A stretch of 64,000 nt of DNA from Hyphomonas oceanitis SCH89 (GCF_000685295.1 NZ_ARYL01000001.1:62001-126000); one strand, 5' to 3'; positions 1-9,204 are shown, counted from the first letter of the stretch. Notes: generated by a model not told the origin, from the letters alone. Made by a program: numbers and translations.

Positions 1-590
1 CGCCCGAACTCGTCTGGTTTCTGGAGCATCCGCCGCTCTACACATCCGGCACCTCCGCCAAGGTCGAAGACCTCAAAGCACCAGATCGTTTCCCCGTGTT
101 TGATGCAGGTCGTGGCGGCCAGTACACGTATCACGGCCCCGGCCAGCGGGTGGCCTATGTGCTGCTCGACGTATCGGCCCGTGGACGCGACGTTCGCGCG
201 TTCGTGCAGAACCTCGAGACTTGGATCATCGCCGCCCTCGCCGCTTTCAATGTAGAGGCAGGCCCGCGTGACGGCCGCGTCGGCGTCTGGGTCGACCGCA
301 CACAGGCGGGTGGCTCATTGCGTGAAGACAAGATCGCCGCGATCGGCGTGCGGTTGAAACGCTGGGTCAGCTATCACGGCATTTCGCTGAACGTGGAGCC
401 GGACCTCGAGCATTTCTCAGGAATAACGCCCTGCGGCATCGCTGATCCGCGCTATGGGGTCACAAGTCTTGTCGATCTCGGCATTCCGGCGAGCATGGAC
501 GATGTAGACATCGCCCTGCGCGATGCCTTTGAACGCGTCTTCGCGAGCCGCCTTGTGACCGTTCCGTGTCCGCTTCAGGCGGTTTCGTAG
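1..590 (+). CDS. lipB: Octanoyltransferase LipB, 5' end cut off by the window
   Basis: Transfers the octanoyl group from acyl carrier protein to lipoyl domains, the first step of de novo lipoate attachment. The frame is open from base 3, and the first visible residues ([19 protein letters not shown]) match the LipB N-terminal region, so the true start lies upstream of the window. The conserved YHGPGQ segment is present, and the active-site Lys (DKIAAIGV) and Cys (ITPCGI) are both visible, so this part looks functional. Its stop overlaps the tail of the convergent DUF805 gene by about 16 bases. Only the extreme N terminus is missing. Confidence 0.95.
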   Translation, partial: PELVWFLEHPPLYTSGTSAKVEDLKAPDRFPVFDAGRGGQYTYHGPGQRVAYVLLDVSARGRDVRAFVQNLETWIIAALAAFNVEAGPRDGRVGVWVDRTQAGGSLREDKIAAIGVRLKRWVSYHGISLNVEPDLEHFSGITPCGIADPRYGVTSLVDLGIPASMDDVDIALRDAFERVFASRLVTVPCPLQAVS

Positions 591-1366
591 GGGCGACGCA
601 GGCCTTCATTTTCCGGAATGTGGCTACCGGTGTGGAATTCCCCTACGCCGCCATTCGGCATCCGCGCGACGTAGAGCAGCGTCCAAAGCATGGCACCGAA
701 TGAGGCCAGCATCCAGATAGGGATAGCCATGCCGAGGCCACCACCAATTGCCATCTGACGCGCTGTCTGCGGTTCAGCAGGCGGGGCACGCCGTTGCGGT
801 GCTTTCGTATTCTCTTCCGCCTTGGCAGCAGCGGCTTTCGCAGGGTCGGCAGCAATTTCCTTTTCCAGCGCCACCTTGGCGACCTGCGCCTCATGCTGGG
901 CAATGCCACCTGCCACGCCGCCTGCAAAGGCCAGCATGGCAAGGATCAGCGGGATCAACACAATACCCGCCAGCAGGGTGGAGCGCCCAGCCTCGGCCAG
1001 CCTACGCAGGTGCGCCACGAAGGATGTGTACTCGGTCACCAGCACGAACACGACGAAGGGCACCAGAAGCGTCGGCACAGGCACGGGGCCCAGATTGACC
1101 GGCTTGTTCAGCATCGCCGTCTGCACGCCTGCCACGGCCAGCACAGCCACCACACAGGTCGGCACGATGTAGAGCAGCAGGCGCCCCATGAACATGAAGG
1201 TCCACGCCCGGCTGAAATGCAACTTGCTGGACTTGCCCATCGGATTGAACAGGGTCTGGATCCAGTTCATCGCAGCCGGGTCGTCACGGCGATCAAGGAT
1301 CCAGGGGCGGTGCGGGTCGATCATGGCGGAAGAATCTTGCATCGGTGATGTGTCCTGCGAAAGCAT
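575..1366 (-). CDS. DUF805-like integral membrane protein (first of three in a row)
   Basis: A 263-residue membrane protein of the DUF805 (YhaH-like) type. Visible features are an N-terminal soluble stretch with the phrase [20 protein letters not shown], several hydrophobic helices (about residues 55-80, 95-115, 130-155, 205-230) and a charged Ala/Lys/Glu-rich segment around 160-200 between helices. The ATG at 1366 overlaps the stop of the next gene upstream in a TGATG arrangement, so translation is probably coupled. A TTG one codon earlier is a weaker alternative. The family has no established biochemical role. Two further DUF805 genes lie directly upstream on the same strand. Confidence 0.75.
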   Translation of the reverse strand: MLSQDTSPMQDSSAMIDPHRPWILDRRDDPAAMNWIQTLFNPMGKSSKLHFSRAWTFMFMGRLLLYIVPTCVVAVLAVAGVQTAMLNKPVNLGPVPVPTLLVPFVVFVLVTEYTSFVAHLRRLAEAGRSTLLAGIVLIPLILAMLAFAGGVAGGIAQHEAQVAKVALEKEIAADPAKAAAAKAEENTKAPQRRAPPAEPQTARQMAIGGGLGMAIPIWMLASFGAMLWTLLYVARMPNGGVGEFHTGSHIPENEGLRRPYETA

Positions 1367-1902
1367 CAAGAGAATGTGCCGGGCTGGTCTGACCTGGCGG
1401 TTGGCGGGCCATAAACATTGCTGGAGGGATCAGACTTCAGCCGTCCGCCGATAAGACCAAGAATACCGCTGGCGATCAGGAAGGTGACAATCGTGGTCAG
1501 AACGGATTGCCGCGCGAGTTTCTGAGCGTCCTGGGTCATGGCCTCGAACGCCGCCGCAATGCCGCCGGACTGCGCCACTTTCTGGAATTCCGCCTGCATC
1601 GAGAAGGCATCTGGCGAAAGGACAGGCAGAAGGAAGGCACTGCCCACCGTGACGATGAAGAAATAGCCGGCGAGGAAGGCCAGATAGAACCACGCCGTGC
1701 GGCCACCATCATGCAGCCGTTTGCCGAACACGCAGACATAGGAGAATACCAGCGGGTATTGCAGGATGCCGAAAGCTGGCGCGACGAGTGCTGAAGCGAT
1801 CTGAACGAGCATCATGATTCCCGTGAGCAGGATCAGGCCGCGACCGAAGTCGCTGGAGCCAATACGGCCCTTGGGGCTGAGCAGGACATGTTGCACGTCC
1901 AT
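1366..1902 (-). CDS. DUF805 family membrane protein (second of three)
   Basis: A 178-residue DUF805 protein. It opens with the family signature (MDVQHVLLSPKGRIGSSDFGRG), has about four hydrophobic segments and contains the conserved KRLHDGGRTAW loop between helices 2 and 3. The start at 1902 has a GAGGAG element about 12 bases upstream. An in-frame ATG ten codons earlier has no ribosome site and adds a non-conserved leader. The stop overlaps the start of the following DUF805 gene. A rho-independent terminator lies upstream, between this gene and the third paralogue, so this gene probably has its own promoter in 1903-1986. Function unknown. Confidence 0.85.
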   Translation of the reverse strand: MDVQHVLLSPKGRIGSSDFGRGLILLTGIMMLVQIASALVAPAFGILQYPLVFSYVCVFGKRLHDGGRTAWFYLAFLAGYFFIVTVGSAFLLPVLSPDAFSMQAEFQKVAQSGGIAAAFEAMTQDAQKLARQSVLTTIVTFLIASGILGLIGGRLKSDPSSNVYGPPTARSDQPGTFS

Positions 1903-1986
1903 GAGTGGGCAGTCTCCTCGGTATGACGCCATTGGGCGCCCATATTAGCGCCTTTTATCAATAAACGATAAATTCATGCAAGACAA

Positions 1987-2013
1987 AAGAGCCGGAGACG
2001 GCCTCCGGCTCTT
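1987..2013 (-). terminator. Rho-independent terminator after the third DUF805 gene
   Basis: An 11-bp perfect stem (AAGAGCCGGAG at 1987-1997 with its complement at 2003-2013) and a 5-base loop. On the minus strand it is followed by a T-rich tract (TTTTGTCTT). It sits just downstream of the DUF805 gene ending at 2043 and separates it from the two DUF805 genes beyond. Confidence 0.85.
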
Positions 2014-2042
2014 GAAAGTCACATATCACACTGCCCTTTGGC

Positions 2043-2579
2043 TCAGGCGAATGTGTCGACCGCGCCCATGCCAGGCGGTGGGCCATACTTGTTCGGTCCA
2101 GGGGTGGACTTGAACAGGCTCATCACAAAGCCGATCACGCCAGTGACGATAGCGGTCGACAGTATGCTCGGGAGTAGCTGCGCCTGCGCGACCTTCTTGG
2201 AAGCCTCCATACTGGCAGCCAGTACCGCGCCCGGATCGTTGCTGGAGGAAATATCTTCCATGTCGCGCATCATTTCTGCCTGTAAGGCCGCGGCATCCAC
2301 GCCGAACAAGGCAGGCAAAATGAAGCTGAGGACCGTCGACAGGATGATCGCGAGCACGACCATGCCGATCGTGATCCAGCCGGTCTGATCCGCGTCATGG
2401 AAACGCTTCACATGCAGCACAATCCACGGCCACACGACGACAAGTCCAAGCAGGCCGAGAAAGGGCGAAACAAACGCCGACAAAACCGAGACAACGGCGC
2501 TGATGACGAAAAGCGTGATCACGCCGCGCCAGTAAGTGGACTGGTCGATACGCCCGTTCGGGCTGAGATAAAGATTCAT
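2043..2579 (-). CDS. DUF805 family membrane protein (third of three)
   Basis: A 178-residue DUF805 protein starting with MNLYLSPNGRIDQSTYWRG, the typical family opening. It has four predicted helices and the conserved VKRFHDADQTGW loop. Start at 2579 is supported by a GGGAGAG ribosome site. It is the same length as its neighbour ending at 1366, and the two share layout (N-terminal signature, HD loop, C-terminal YGPP motif), so they are probably tandem duplicates. It has its own terminator at 1987-2013. Role unknown; the family is inner-membrane. Confidence 0.88.
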   Translation of the reverse strand: MNLYLSPNGRIDQSTYWRGVITLFVISAVVSVLSAFVSPFLGLLGLVVVWPWIVLHVKRFHDADQTGWITIGMVVLAIILSTVLSFILPALFGVDAAALQAEMMRDMEDISSSNDPGAVLAASMEASKKVAQAQLLPSILSTAIVTGVIGFVMSLFKSTPGPNKYGPPPGMGAVDTFA

Positions 2580-2672
2580 GGGGCTCTCCCTGCATGGCCT
2601 TCACGCAGGGTAACGGAAACACCGGCCCGGGGCCAGTGAAATGCCTATAATTGCCTTATCAACTCAGACCGA

Positions 2673-4676
2673 TCAGGCGAACTCGACCATGATCTCGTCG
2701 GCCGCAACGCTGGCGCCCGCTTCGACATTGATCGCTTTCACGGTGCCGGTTGCTTCTGCGCGGATAATGTTCTGCATCTTCATCGCCTCAACCACGCAGA
2801 CGGCTTCGCCAGCCTGCACTTCCTGGCCGACTTCCACATCCATCGACACGACAAGGCCCGGCATCGGCGAGATGACGAGTTTCGACGTATCCGGCTTTTC
2901 CTTCTCGGGCAGGCGCGAATGCAGATCTGCCACGGTTGGCGTGCAAACCAACGCGCGCAGGGCCACGCCGCGATGGCGGAAGAGATAGCCTTCGGTCCGG
3001 TCAGCAAACTTCACAGCAAAGGACTTACCGTCCAGCACGCCCTCGATCAGGTGCTGGCCGGGCTCCCAGCTCGTCACCAGCGAATGCGGCTTGCCGCCAT
3101 TGATCGTGATTTGCGCGTCACCATCCTCACCCAGTTCAAGTTGCACCGGATGATGCTTGTCGCCCAGGATGACGACCCAGTCCTTGCGTGCTTCCGGTAC
3201 GGGCGACATGCGCCCTGTGACCAGCTGCGCGCGGCGCGACATGAAGCCGTGGACATAAGCGGCAGATGCAATCAGCTGCGTCTCCTGCAGCTTCGTCGGC
3301 TCGACGCCGTGGAAGCCCTCGGGGAATTCGTCCTTGATGTATGCCGTCGTGATATTGCCGGACCGAAAGCGCTTCTCGTCCATCACAGCCGCAATAAACG
3401 GGATATTGTCCTGGATGCCTTCAATGTAGAAACGGTCGAGCGCTTCGGCCTGTGTGTCGAGCGCCGTGTCGCGATCCTTGCCCCAAGTGATAAGCTTGGC
3501 GATCATCGGGTCGTAGAACATGGAAATCTCGTCGCCTTCGCGCACACCGCTGTCCATGCGCACTTCGCCCTTGCCCAGCTTGCCTTCGACAGGCGGATGG
3601 AAGCGCTTGAGGCGGCCAATGGACGGCAGGAAGTTGCGATACGGATCTTCCGCATACACACGGGTTTCGACGGCCCAGCCATTGATACCGATATCAGACT
3701 GCTTGAGCTTCATCGTCTCGCCATAGGCGGACAGCAGCATCTGCTCGACGAGGTCGACGCCGGTGATCATCTCGGTGACCGGGTGCTCCACCTGCAGGCG
3801 GGTGTTCATTTCAAGGAAGTAGAAGCCCTTGTCCTTGCCGGAGGCCACGAATTCCACCGTGCCAGCGCTGTCATAGTTCACAGCCTTGGCAAGCGCGACA
3901 GCCTGTTCGCCCATCTTCTTGCGCGTTTCGGGATCGAGCAGCGGCGAAGGCGCCTCTTCGATGACCTTCTGGTTACGGCGCTGGATCGAGCATTCGCGTT
4001 CATTCAGGTAGATGCAGTTGCCATGTTTGTCGCCGAGCACCTGGATCTCGATGTGGCGCGGCTCGAGGATGAATTTCTCGATGAAGACGCGGTCGTCGCC
4101 GAAAGAGGACTTGGCTTCCGCCTTCACGGCCGGGAAGCCTTCTTCGACTTCCTTGTCATTGGCCGCGACACGGATGCCCTTGCCGCCGCCGCCAGCCGAC
4201 GCCTTGATCATCACAGGATAGCCGATCTCTTTGGAGATCTTCACGGCTTCCTTCGTGTCCTCGATCAGGCCCATATGGCCCGGCACGGTCGACACGCCGG
4301 CTTCAGCAGCCAGCTTCTTCGATGAAATCTTGTCGCCCATGGCTTCGATGGCGTGTGCGTTCGGGCCGATCCAGCCGATTCCCTCTTTTTCGAGACGTTT
4401 GGCGAAAGCCGGGTTCTCGGAAAGGAAACCAAAGCCTGGGTGGATGGCCTCGGCGCCGGTCTTCTTCACCGCGTCGATGATCTTGTCGGCCACGAGGTAG
4501 GATTCAGACGCTGGCGAGCCGCCGATATGGACCGTCTCATCGGCCATCTCCACGGCCATCGAGCCAGCGTCGGCATCGGAATAAACGACCACAGTTTTCA
4601 CGCCCAGGCGGCGGCATGTCTTGATCACGCGAACAGCAATTTCGCCGCGGTTGGCTATCAGAATCTTCTTGAACAT
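2673..4676 (-). CDS. pccA: Biotin-dependent acyl-CoA (propionyl/acetyl-CoA) carboxylase alpha subunit
   Basis: A 667-residue protein that combines biotin carboxylase and the biotin carrier domain. It carboxylates biotin using ATP and bicarbonate for transfer to an acyl-CoA by a separate beta subunit. N-terminal biotin carboxylase domain (FKKILIANRGEIAVRVI), ATP-grasp with the glycine loop (KASAGGGGKGIRV), the ERECSIQRRNQK catalytic strand, a BT-like linker, and the C-terminal EAMKM biotinylation site near residue 632. AGGGGTG ribosome site before ATG at 4676. Length and the BT domain favour propionyl-CoA carboxylase over plain AccC. The beta subunit and mutase are not in this window. A perfect palindrome lies upstream at 4794-4819. 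Confidence 0.92.
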   Translation of the reverse strand: MFKKILIANRGEIAVRVIKTCRRLGVKTVVVYSDADAGSMAVEMADETVHIGGSPASESYLVADKIIDAVKKTGAEAIHPGFGFLSENPAFAKRLEKEGIGWIGPNAHAIEAMGDKISSKKLAAEAGVSTVPGHMGLIEDTKEAVKISKEIGYPVMIKASAGGGGKGIRVAANDKEVEEGFPAVKAEAKSSFGDDRVFIEKFILEPRHIEIQVLGDKHGNCIYLNERECSIQRRNQKVIEEAPSPLLDPETRKKMGEQAVALAKAVNYDSAGTVEFVASGKDKGFYFLEMNTRLQVEHPVTEMITGVDLVEQMLLSAYGETMKLKQSDIGINGWAVETRVYAEDPYRNFLPSIGRLKRFHPPVEGKLGKGEVRMDSGVREGDEISMFYDPMIAKLITWGKDRDTALDTQAEALDRFYIEGIQDNIPFIAAVMDEKRFRSGNITTAYIKDEFPEGFHGVEPTKLQETQLIASAAYVHGFMSRRAQLVTGRMSPVPEARKDWVVILGDKHHPVQLELGEDGDAQITINGGKPHSLVTSWEPGQHLIEGVLDGKSFAVKFADRTEGYLFRHRGVALRALVCTPTVADLHSRLPEKEKPDTSKLVISPMPGLVVSMDVEVGQEVQAGEAVCVVEAMKMQNIIRAEATGTVKAINVEAGASVAADEIMVEFA

Positions 4677-4793
4677 TTCACCCCTGGCCTGTTTGGCAAT
4701 TCATATCGGGTTCGAGTTAAGCTGCGGGCTCGCTCTTGTCCACACTGCCCAAGCGTCAAATTGGCTTGCCAGAACCAGCTACGCATGTTAGCA

Positions 4794-4819
4794 AACGCTC
4801 ACAATAGATAGTGAGCGTT
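4794..4819. promoter_or_regulatory. Perfect inverted repeat, probable operator between pccA and the DUF2157 gene
   Basis: Two perfect 9-bp arms (AACGCTCAC and GTGAGCGTT) separated by 8 bases, in the divergent intergenic region. The size and symmetry fit a dimeric HTH regulator of the TetR or GntR type. The site covers an in-frame GTG at 4811, which argues that translation of the downstream gene begins at the ATG at 4823 instead. The binding protein is not identifiable from the sequence. Confidence 0.55.
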
Positions 4820-4822
4820 CAC

Positions 4823-5791
4823 ATGCAATTCATTCGTCTCGACCTGGAAGCCCTCGTAAATGAAGGGCAAATCTCACCCGAAGAGGCCACACGCCTGAAA
4901 GGCTTTGCCCTGCCAGACCGGAAGGGCAGCCTGTTCATCAACCTGCTCCTGATCTTCGGGGCGCTCTCGGTCGCTGCGGGAACGATCGCACTTGTACCCA
5001 ATCCGGCCACGGGCCTTATGCTTGCGCTGACCGCGCTTGGCGGGGCTGAGGCCTTGCGACGCATAGATGTCGACGCCTCACTGAAAGTCCTCGGCGCCGG
5101 GCTCACCCTGATGGGGGCGCTCGGTCTTGCTGGCTGGATCGGATGGGAGTTCCGCGAATCGGCAGAGTCGCTCTACCCGACGCTGGCCATCGCGGGGGTG
5201 CTGGGTGCGGCGGCCATCTGGTACCGTTCGCCCTTCCTCGTGGCGCCCGCTGTGCTCGCCCTCGGCGCAACGCTGGGCTCAGGCACAGGCTACTGGCATG
5301 CCAGCTATGGCATCTTCGTTGAGGAGCCGACACTGACCATCCTCTTGTTCGGCGCCCTGACAGCCGGGTTCTATGCTTTGCGCGGCGAGCTCGCGGACGC
5401 CTATGAAAGCCTCGCCACCATCGCGGCGCGCACATCGCTTTTCATGGTCAATTTCGCCTTCTGGGTCGGTTCGCTCTGGGGCGACCACATCGGCCAGCAC
5501 TGGTTAGCGCCGGACGAATGGCGCGCCCGTCAGAACTGGGAGGCGCAGGCGATCGACATCCCTGACGAGGTCTTCACGCTCGGTTGGGCGGCATTTCTGA
5601 TCGCCATGATCGTGAAAGCCCGGCGCGGTGGCTTTCTCTCGACGCTATCGATCGTCTTCCTGTCGATTCACTTCTACACCCAGTATTTCGAACTGCTGGG
5701 CGCCAATCCGGGCAGCCTTGTCGTCGGCGGTGTCATTCTGGTGGGACTGGCCGTCGGCGGCACACGCCTTTTCCGAGCCAGCCGGGCCTAG
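4823..5791 (+). CDS. DUF2157-like polytopic membrane protein
   Basis: About 322 residues. The N-terminal 30 residues (LEALVNEGQISPEEATRL) resemble the small soluble start of DUF2157 proteins. They are followed by roughly eight to nine hydrophobic helices separated by very short loops, ending in a short basic tail. No catalytic motif is visible. The ATG at 4823 is preferred because a GTG at 4811 lies inside a palindromic operator-like site. The last bases overlap the convergent potassium channel gene by 4 bases. Function unknown. Confidence 0.65.
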   Translation: MQFIRLDLEALVNEGQISPEEATRLKGFALPDRKGSLFINLLLIFGALSVAAGTIALVPNPATGLMLALTALGGAEALRRIDVDASLKVLGAGLTLMGALGLAGWIGWEFRESAESLYPTLAIAGVLGAAAIWYRSPFLVAPAVLALGATLGSGTGYWHASYGIFVEEPTLTILLFGALTAGFYALRGELADAYESLATIAARTSLFMVNFAFWVGSLWGDHIGQHWLAPDEWRARQNWEAQAIDIPDEVFTLGWAAFLIAMIVKARRGGFLSTLSIVFLSIHFYTQYFELLGANPGSLVVGGVILVGLAVGGTRLFRASRA

Positions 5792-6243
5792 TCCTCGAGC
5801 TTTTCGATATCCGCTTCAAAGGCCCTGACGCGGGCCGTGACGGCCACGAGGAAGGCCGTCGACCAGCCAATCAGCAGAAAACCGTTGGCGGCCTCTGCCG
5901 CGCCGAGCATACGCCAGTCATCGCCGAGCACGACGTCGCCAAACCCAACCGTCGTGAAAGCGGAGGTCGAAAAGTACAACGCCTCCTCCAGTCCACTGAA
6001 CTGGCCAAGGCCCAGATAGGCAAAGGCATAGGTCCATATCTGTACCGAATGCAGACCGAACAGGCTGATGACAACGAACAGGATAGAGACGCCCTGCCCG
6101 AAAACCGAGGTCAGGTTGACCGGATGCACCCGCCGCTCGCGCAGTATGGCAGATAACACGACAAGGCCCACGAAGTGGATTGTGAAAGTCAGCGTGACCA
6201 TGCCGCTCGCAACAAGAAGGTTTAGCCAGAGCATGGAACCCAC
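5788..6243 (-). CDS. Two-helix potassium channel family protein
   Basis: A 151-residue inner-membrane protein of the Ion_trans_2 class. A hydrophobic N-terminal helix and a second helix (about 48-75) are followed by a pore helix and the selectivity filter TVGFGDV at about residues 97-103, then a final helix. There is no cytoplasmic RCK domain, so this would be a bare pore. An ATG three codons downstream (6234) is an alternative start. The stop overlaps the convergent gene. Confidence 0.82.
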   Translation of the reverse strand: MGSMLWLNLLVASGMVTLTFTIHFVGLVVLSAILRERRVHPVNLTSVFGQGVSILFVVISLFGLHSVQIWTYAFAYLGLGQFSGLEEALYFSTSAFTTVGFGDVVLGDDWRMLGAAEAANGFLLIGWSTAFLVAVTARVRAFEADIEKLED

Positions 6244-6253
6244 CGTTAAGCGA

Positions 6254-7201
6254 TCAGGATGCTACGGCAAGTCCTTGCGTAAAACCCGGGGCTTCAAGCT
6301 TCAGGAAATCAATCAGCGCCCGTTCGGCCAGGCTGACAGATTTTTCCTCGCCGACGCATTTGAGAAACCACGAGGCTTCGTCTTCCGTACTTATATCGGC
6401 TTCGCGGCGGGCGGCGGCATGGGCTGCGCGGCGTGCTGCCTCTGCCCGGTCTTCGCTCTGGCTGATTGGTGCAAACCATCCGCCTTCTGAAAAACCCGCA
6501 CGCACATCCTCAAGAAAGGTGCCCGGCTCGGGCCGCATGTCGCCAATCCAGTGATCGCGCGAAAGTATGGATGTCTCAGACTTTGGTTCGGGATGAGCAC
6601 GCGCCATGAGATGGTTGGCAATCGCGCGGGCAAACAGGTCGTTCCATGACGGATCATTGGCTGCAAAGCCGATCTTGTCATTGGTGCGCACCAGCAGCTC
6701 GGCCTCGGCGCCAGTGACCCAGCCTGCCCCCTCGCCAGCCGGCACGATCAGCGCCCGGCGAACCCGCTCGACATCCTCGGCTGTCGCCTTGCCAAGTTGA
6801 GAAATGCGGTCACAGGCCACTTTCAGCGTAAAATAGCCGAGCCGGTCCGGCACGCCTTCGGCATAGCGCATGATCTGCAACAGAAGGTCTATTTCCGAGG
6901 CAATCGGGCAAATGCCCTGACGGTCAATCTGCTCGATCAGCCAGTCGGCTTCGTCTTCGGTGACCCAGTTGCGGGGATCGCTATGGAGAAGAACATAGTC
7001 ACGCACGGCACTGACGAACAGCCGATCCCAAGTCGTGTCGCTTCCGGCGAGGCGGGCATTGATGTCGAACAGGGCGGCCCCATCGGTCAGCGATTTTACG
7101 CCGCCTCGGTAAAGTTCGGTTGAAATGCGGTGCGCGTCTTCTTCAGACAGTTTCATAACGCCAGTGATCTGAGCGAGCAGTCCCTCGAACCCCTGATCCA
7201 T
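6254..7201 (-). CDS. Unknown protein with internal repeats
   Basis: A 315-residue soluble, acidic protein with no membrane segment or signal peptide and no family I can name confidently. It shows internal duplication. Block A (DTTWDRLFVSAVRDYVL at about 55-71 and DPSWNDLFARAIANHLM at 183-199) is paired with block B (WVTEDEADWLI at 79-89, WVTGAEAELLV at 161-171, ISTEDEASWFL near 275-285). The ATG at 7201 has GGAG 11 bases upstream; a TTG five codons earlier overlaps that site. The acidic D/E-x-EA pattern of block B hints at a helix-loop repeat, but no function can be assigned. Confidence 0.7.
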   Translation of the reverse strand: MDQGFEGLLAQITGVMKLSEEDAHRISTELYRGGVKSLTDGAALFDINARLAGSDTTWDRLFVSAVRDYVLLHSDPRNWVTEDEADWLIEQIDRQGICPIASEIDLLLQIMRYAEGVPDRLGYFTLKVACDRISQLGKATAEDVERVRRALIVPAGEGAGWVTGAEAELLVRTNDKIGFAANDPSWNDLFARAIANHLMARAHPEPKSETSILSRDHWIGDMRPEPGTFLEDVRAGFSEGGWFAPISQSEDRAEAARRAAHAAARREADISTEDEASWFLKCVGEEKSVSLAERALIDFLKLEAPGFTQGLAVAS

Positions 7202-7359
7202 GCACCAAGCCTCCAACTTGATGATCCTGTATAATTTGCAACAGTTTCCGGTTTGTTGACGGCTTTGTCACGAATTCGATTTGTGGCGCAACTTGACTTT
7301 CCGCGGCGGCAGGCTTCTTCAGGTCACCCAACAATATGAAAACCAAGGGTGGACCTCAC

Positions 7360-8175
7360 ATGGCAGAACTTCGTGATCTTTCCGGACGCACAGCAGTCGT
7401 TACGGGCTCTGCAACAGGGCTAGGCCGGTCCATTGCACTGAAGCTTGCCGAGCGCGGCGCAGAAGTAATCATTAATTGCAGCCGATCCGTCGCAGATGGC
7501 GAGGCCACTGTTGCAGACTGTCAGGCATTGGGCTCGCAGGCGCGGCTCGTGCAGGCAGACGTTTCCACCGAAGAAGGCTGCCAGAAGCTCGCAGACGCCG
7601 CCAATGCGCACGGCCGTCTCGACATACTGGTGAACAATGCAGGCATCACGCGCCACGCCCGGGATCATTCGGACCTCAACGCATTGAGCAAGGAAGACTT
7701 CCTCGACACATATGCAGTCAATGTCGTCGGCCCGTTCTTGATGATGCAGGCCTGCCGCGACTTGTTGGCGGCGACCTATTCGCAGGCCGGACGCGCAGCA
7801 GCTGTTCTGAACGTCTCTTCCATTGCAGGCGTTACGGGAATCGGGTCGTCCGTTGCCTATGCCGCCACCAAGGGCGCACTGAACACGATGACGCTTTCCC
7901 TCGCGCGCGCACTGGCGCCTGCCATCCGCGTCAACGCGGTGTGCCCGGGCTTCATTGGCACCCGTTGGTTCAAGGACGAAATGAGCGCTGATCAGTACAC
8001 GAAAATGGAAGCAGGTGTCGCTGCGTCAACGCCCCTTCATGTCGCGAGCGGGCCGGACGACATTGCCGATTCAGCCGTGTTTTTCCTGACCGATGCTTCA
8101 CGCCACATCACCGGCGAAACCCTGCTCGTGGACGCCGGAATGCACCTTGGATACGCCCCATTGTCTGCCCGGTGA
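7360..8175 (+). CDS. Short-chain dehydrogenase/reductase (SDR)
   Basis: A 271-residue NAD(P)-dependent oxidoreductase of the classical SDR type, similar to 3-oxoacyl-ACP reductases. The cofactor motif TGSATGLGRS lies near the N terminus. NNAG is present, the catalytic Ser is in NVSSIAG and the Tyr/Lys pair is in YAATKGA. The C terminus has the usual GETLLVDAG phrase. Start at 7360 follows AAGGGTGG; an ATG at 7336 has no ribosome site. Substrate unknown: the gene stands alone with no pathway neighbours. Confidence 0.9.
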   Translation: MAELRDLSGRTAVVTGSATGLGRSIALKLAERGAEVIINCSRSVADGEATVADCQALGSQARLVQADVSTEEGCQKLADAANAHGRLDILVNNAGITRHARDHSDLNALSKEDFLDTYAVNVVGPFLMMQACRDLLAATYSQAGRAAAVLNVSSIAGVTGIGSSVAYAATKGALNTMTLSLARALAPAIRVNAVCPGFIGTRWFKDEMSADQYTKMEAGVAASTPLHVASGPDDIADSAVFFLTDASRHITGETLLVDAGMHLGYAPLSAR

Positions 8176-8350
8176 GCATCTCACCAAACGCCCGATACTT
8201 AGGCATATCCAATTGGCCGATGCACAAAAGTTCAGCGTTCGGACGTCAGTCTATCCTTGATAGAGAATTTGGTTCGAAACGTGCGGAATCGCGCGCAATC
8301 CTCGGTCTCGCGCTCCAAATAAGGAGCGGTTTGAAAACGGGGTACTAACA

Positions 8351-9025
8351 ATGAAAACCAAGGTATCACGGGCGGGGGTCGCCCTTGTTGCTCTTCTAGC
8401 TACGACGGGCACCGCCATGGCTGAAGGTGAATGGTCAGGAAACGTAGCCATGACGTCAGACTATGTCTGGCGCGGCGTCTCACAGTCCAACGAAGATCCT
8501 GCCATCCAGGGCGGCTTCGACTATGCCAACGGCAACTTCTACGTCGGCACATGGGCGTCGAATGTCGATTTCGGTGACGCTTCCGACACCAATATCGAAG
8601 CTGACTTCTACGGCGGCTTTGCCGGTGCGCTCGAGAGCGGCATCAGCTGGGATGTTGGCGTGATCTACTACGCCTACCCGGATGCAGATGAATCCGATCT
8701 CGACTTCCTCGAAATCAAGGGCGCCCTTGGCTATGAATTCGCCAGCGGTCTCGCCATCGGCGGCGAAGCCTATTGGGATCCGGACAACCAGAACGTCTAC
8801 CTGAACGCAACTGCTGGCTATGGCCTGACCGACGCTCTGTCGATCGACGCCAGCGTTGGTAATTACAGCTTCGACGGTGGCGGCGACTACACCAACTGGT
8901 CACTCGGCGGCACGTATAGCACACCGGTCGGTATCGACGTCGACCTGCGCTACTGGGGCACCGATGTTGATGATGTCGACATCTCTGACGACCGCTTCGT
9001 GCTGACACTTTCGAAGAGCCTCTAA
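8351..9025 (+). CDS. TorF-family putative outer membrane porin
   Basis: A 224-residue exported beta-barrel-like protein with a clear signal peptide (cleavage after GTAMA, about residue 24). The mature protein starts with the family's EGEWSGNVAMTSDYVWRG, followed by alternating aromatic/polar strands and a C terminus ending in LTLSKSL. It matches the TorF/gcw_chp group of conserved porin-like proteins. A small hairpin (6-bp arms at 8311-8316 and 8323-8328) lies in the leader, and a strong terminator at 9093-9129 makes this a single-gene unit. Confidence 0.85.
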   Translation: MKTKVSRAGVALVALLATTGTAMAEGEWSGNVAMTSDYVWRGVSQSNEDPAIQGGFDYANGNFYVGTWASNVDFGDASDTNIEADFYGGFAGALESGISWDVGVIYYAYPDADESDLDFLEIKGALGYEFASGLAIGGEAYWDPDNQNVYLNATAGYGLTDALSIDASVGNYSFDGGGDYTNWSLGGTYSTPVGIDVDLRYWGTDVDDVDISDDRFVLTLSKSL

Positions 9026-9092
9026 GGCAAGGGAATATCTTCCTCCCGTACTGTGTGTGGAGTTGATTGCCCTCCCCACGCGCAGCAAGGTG

Positions 9093-9129
9093 AAGGCCGC
9101 CAGTCCAAAATGGACTTGGCGGCCTTTGT
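9093..9129 (+). terminator. Strong rho-independent terminator after the porin gene
   Basis: A 10-bp stem (AAGGCCGCCA with TGGCGGCCTT) continues into a 5-bp stem (GTCCA with TGGAC), with one bulged T and an AAA loop, followed by TTTGTAATTCT. It terminates the porin transcript; the Kef-type gene begins 75 bases further on with its own start signals. Confidence 0.9.
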
Positions 9130-9204
9130 AATTCTGCCTCGGACGCACTAGGTTCTACGAAGGCCCGCGGGGGCTTCCCCATCAACAGGAGACGTGAACG
9201 ACGC

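Noticed and set aside
2919-4325. A 468-codon plus-strand open frame opposite pccA
   Set aside because: Shadow of the carboxylase gene; low-complexity His/Arg/Ala composition, no ribosome site.
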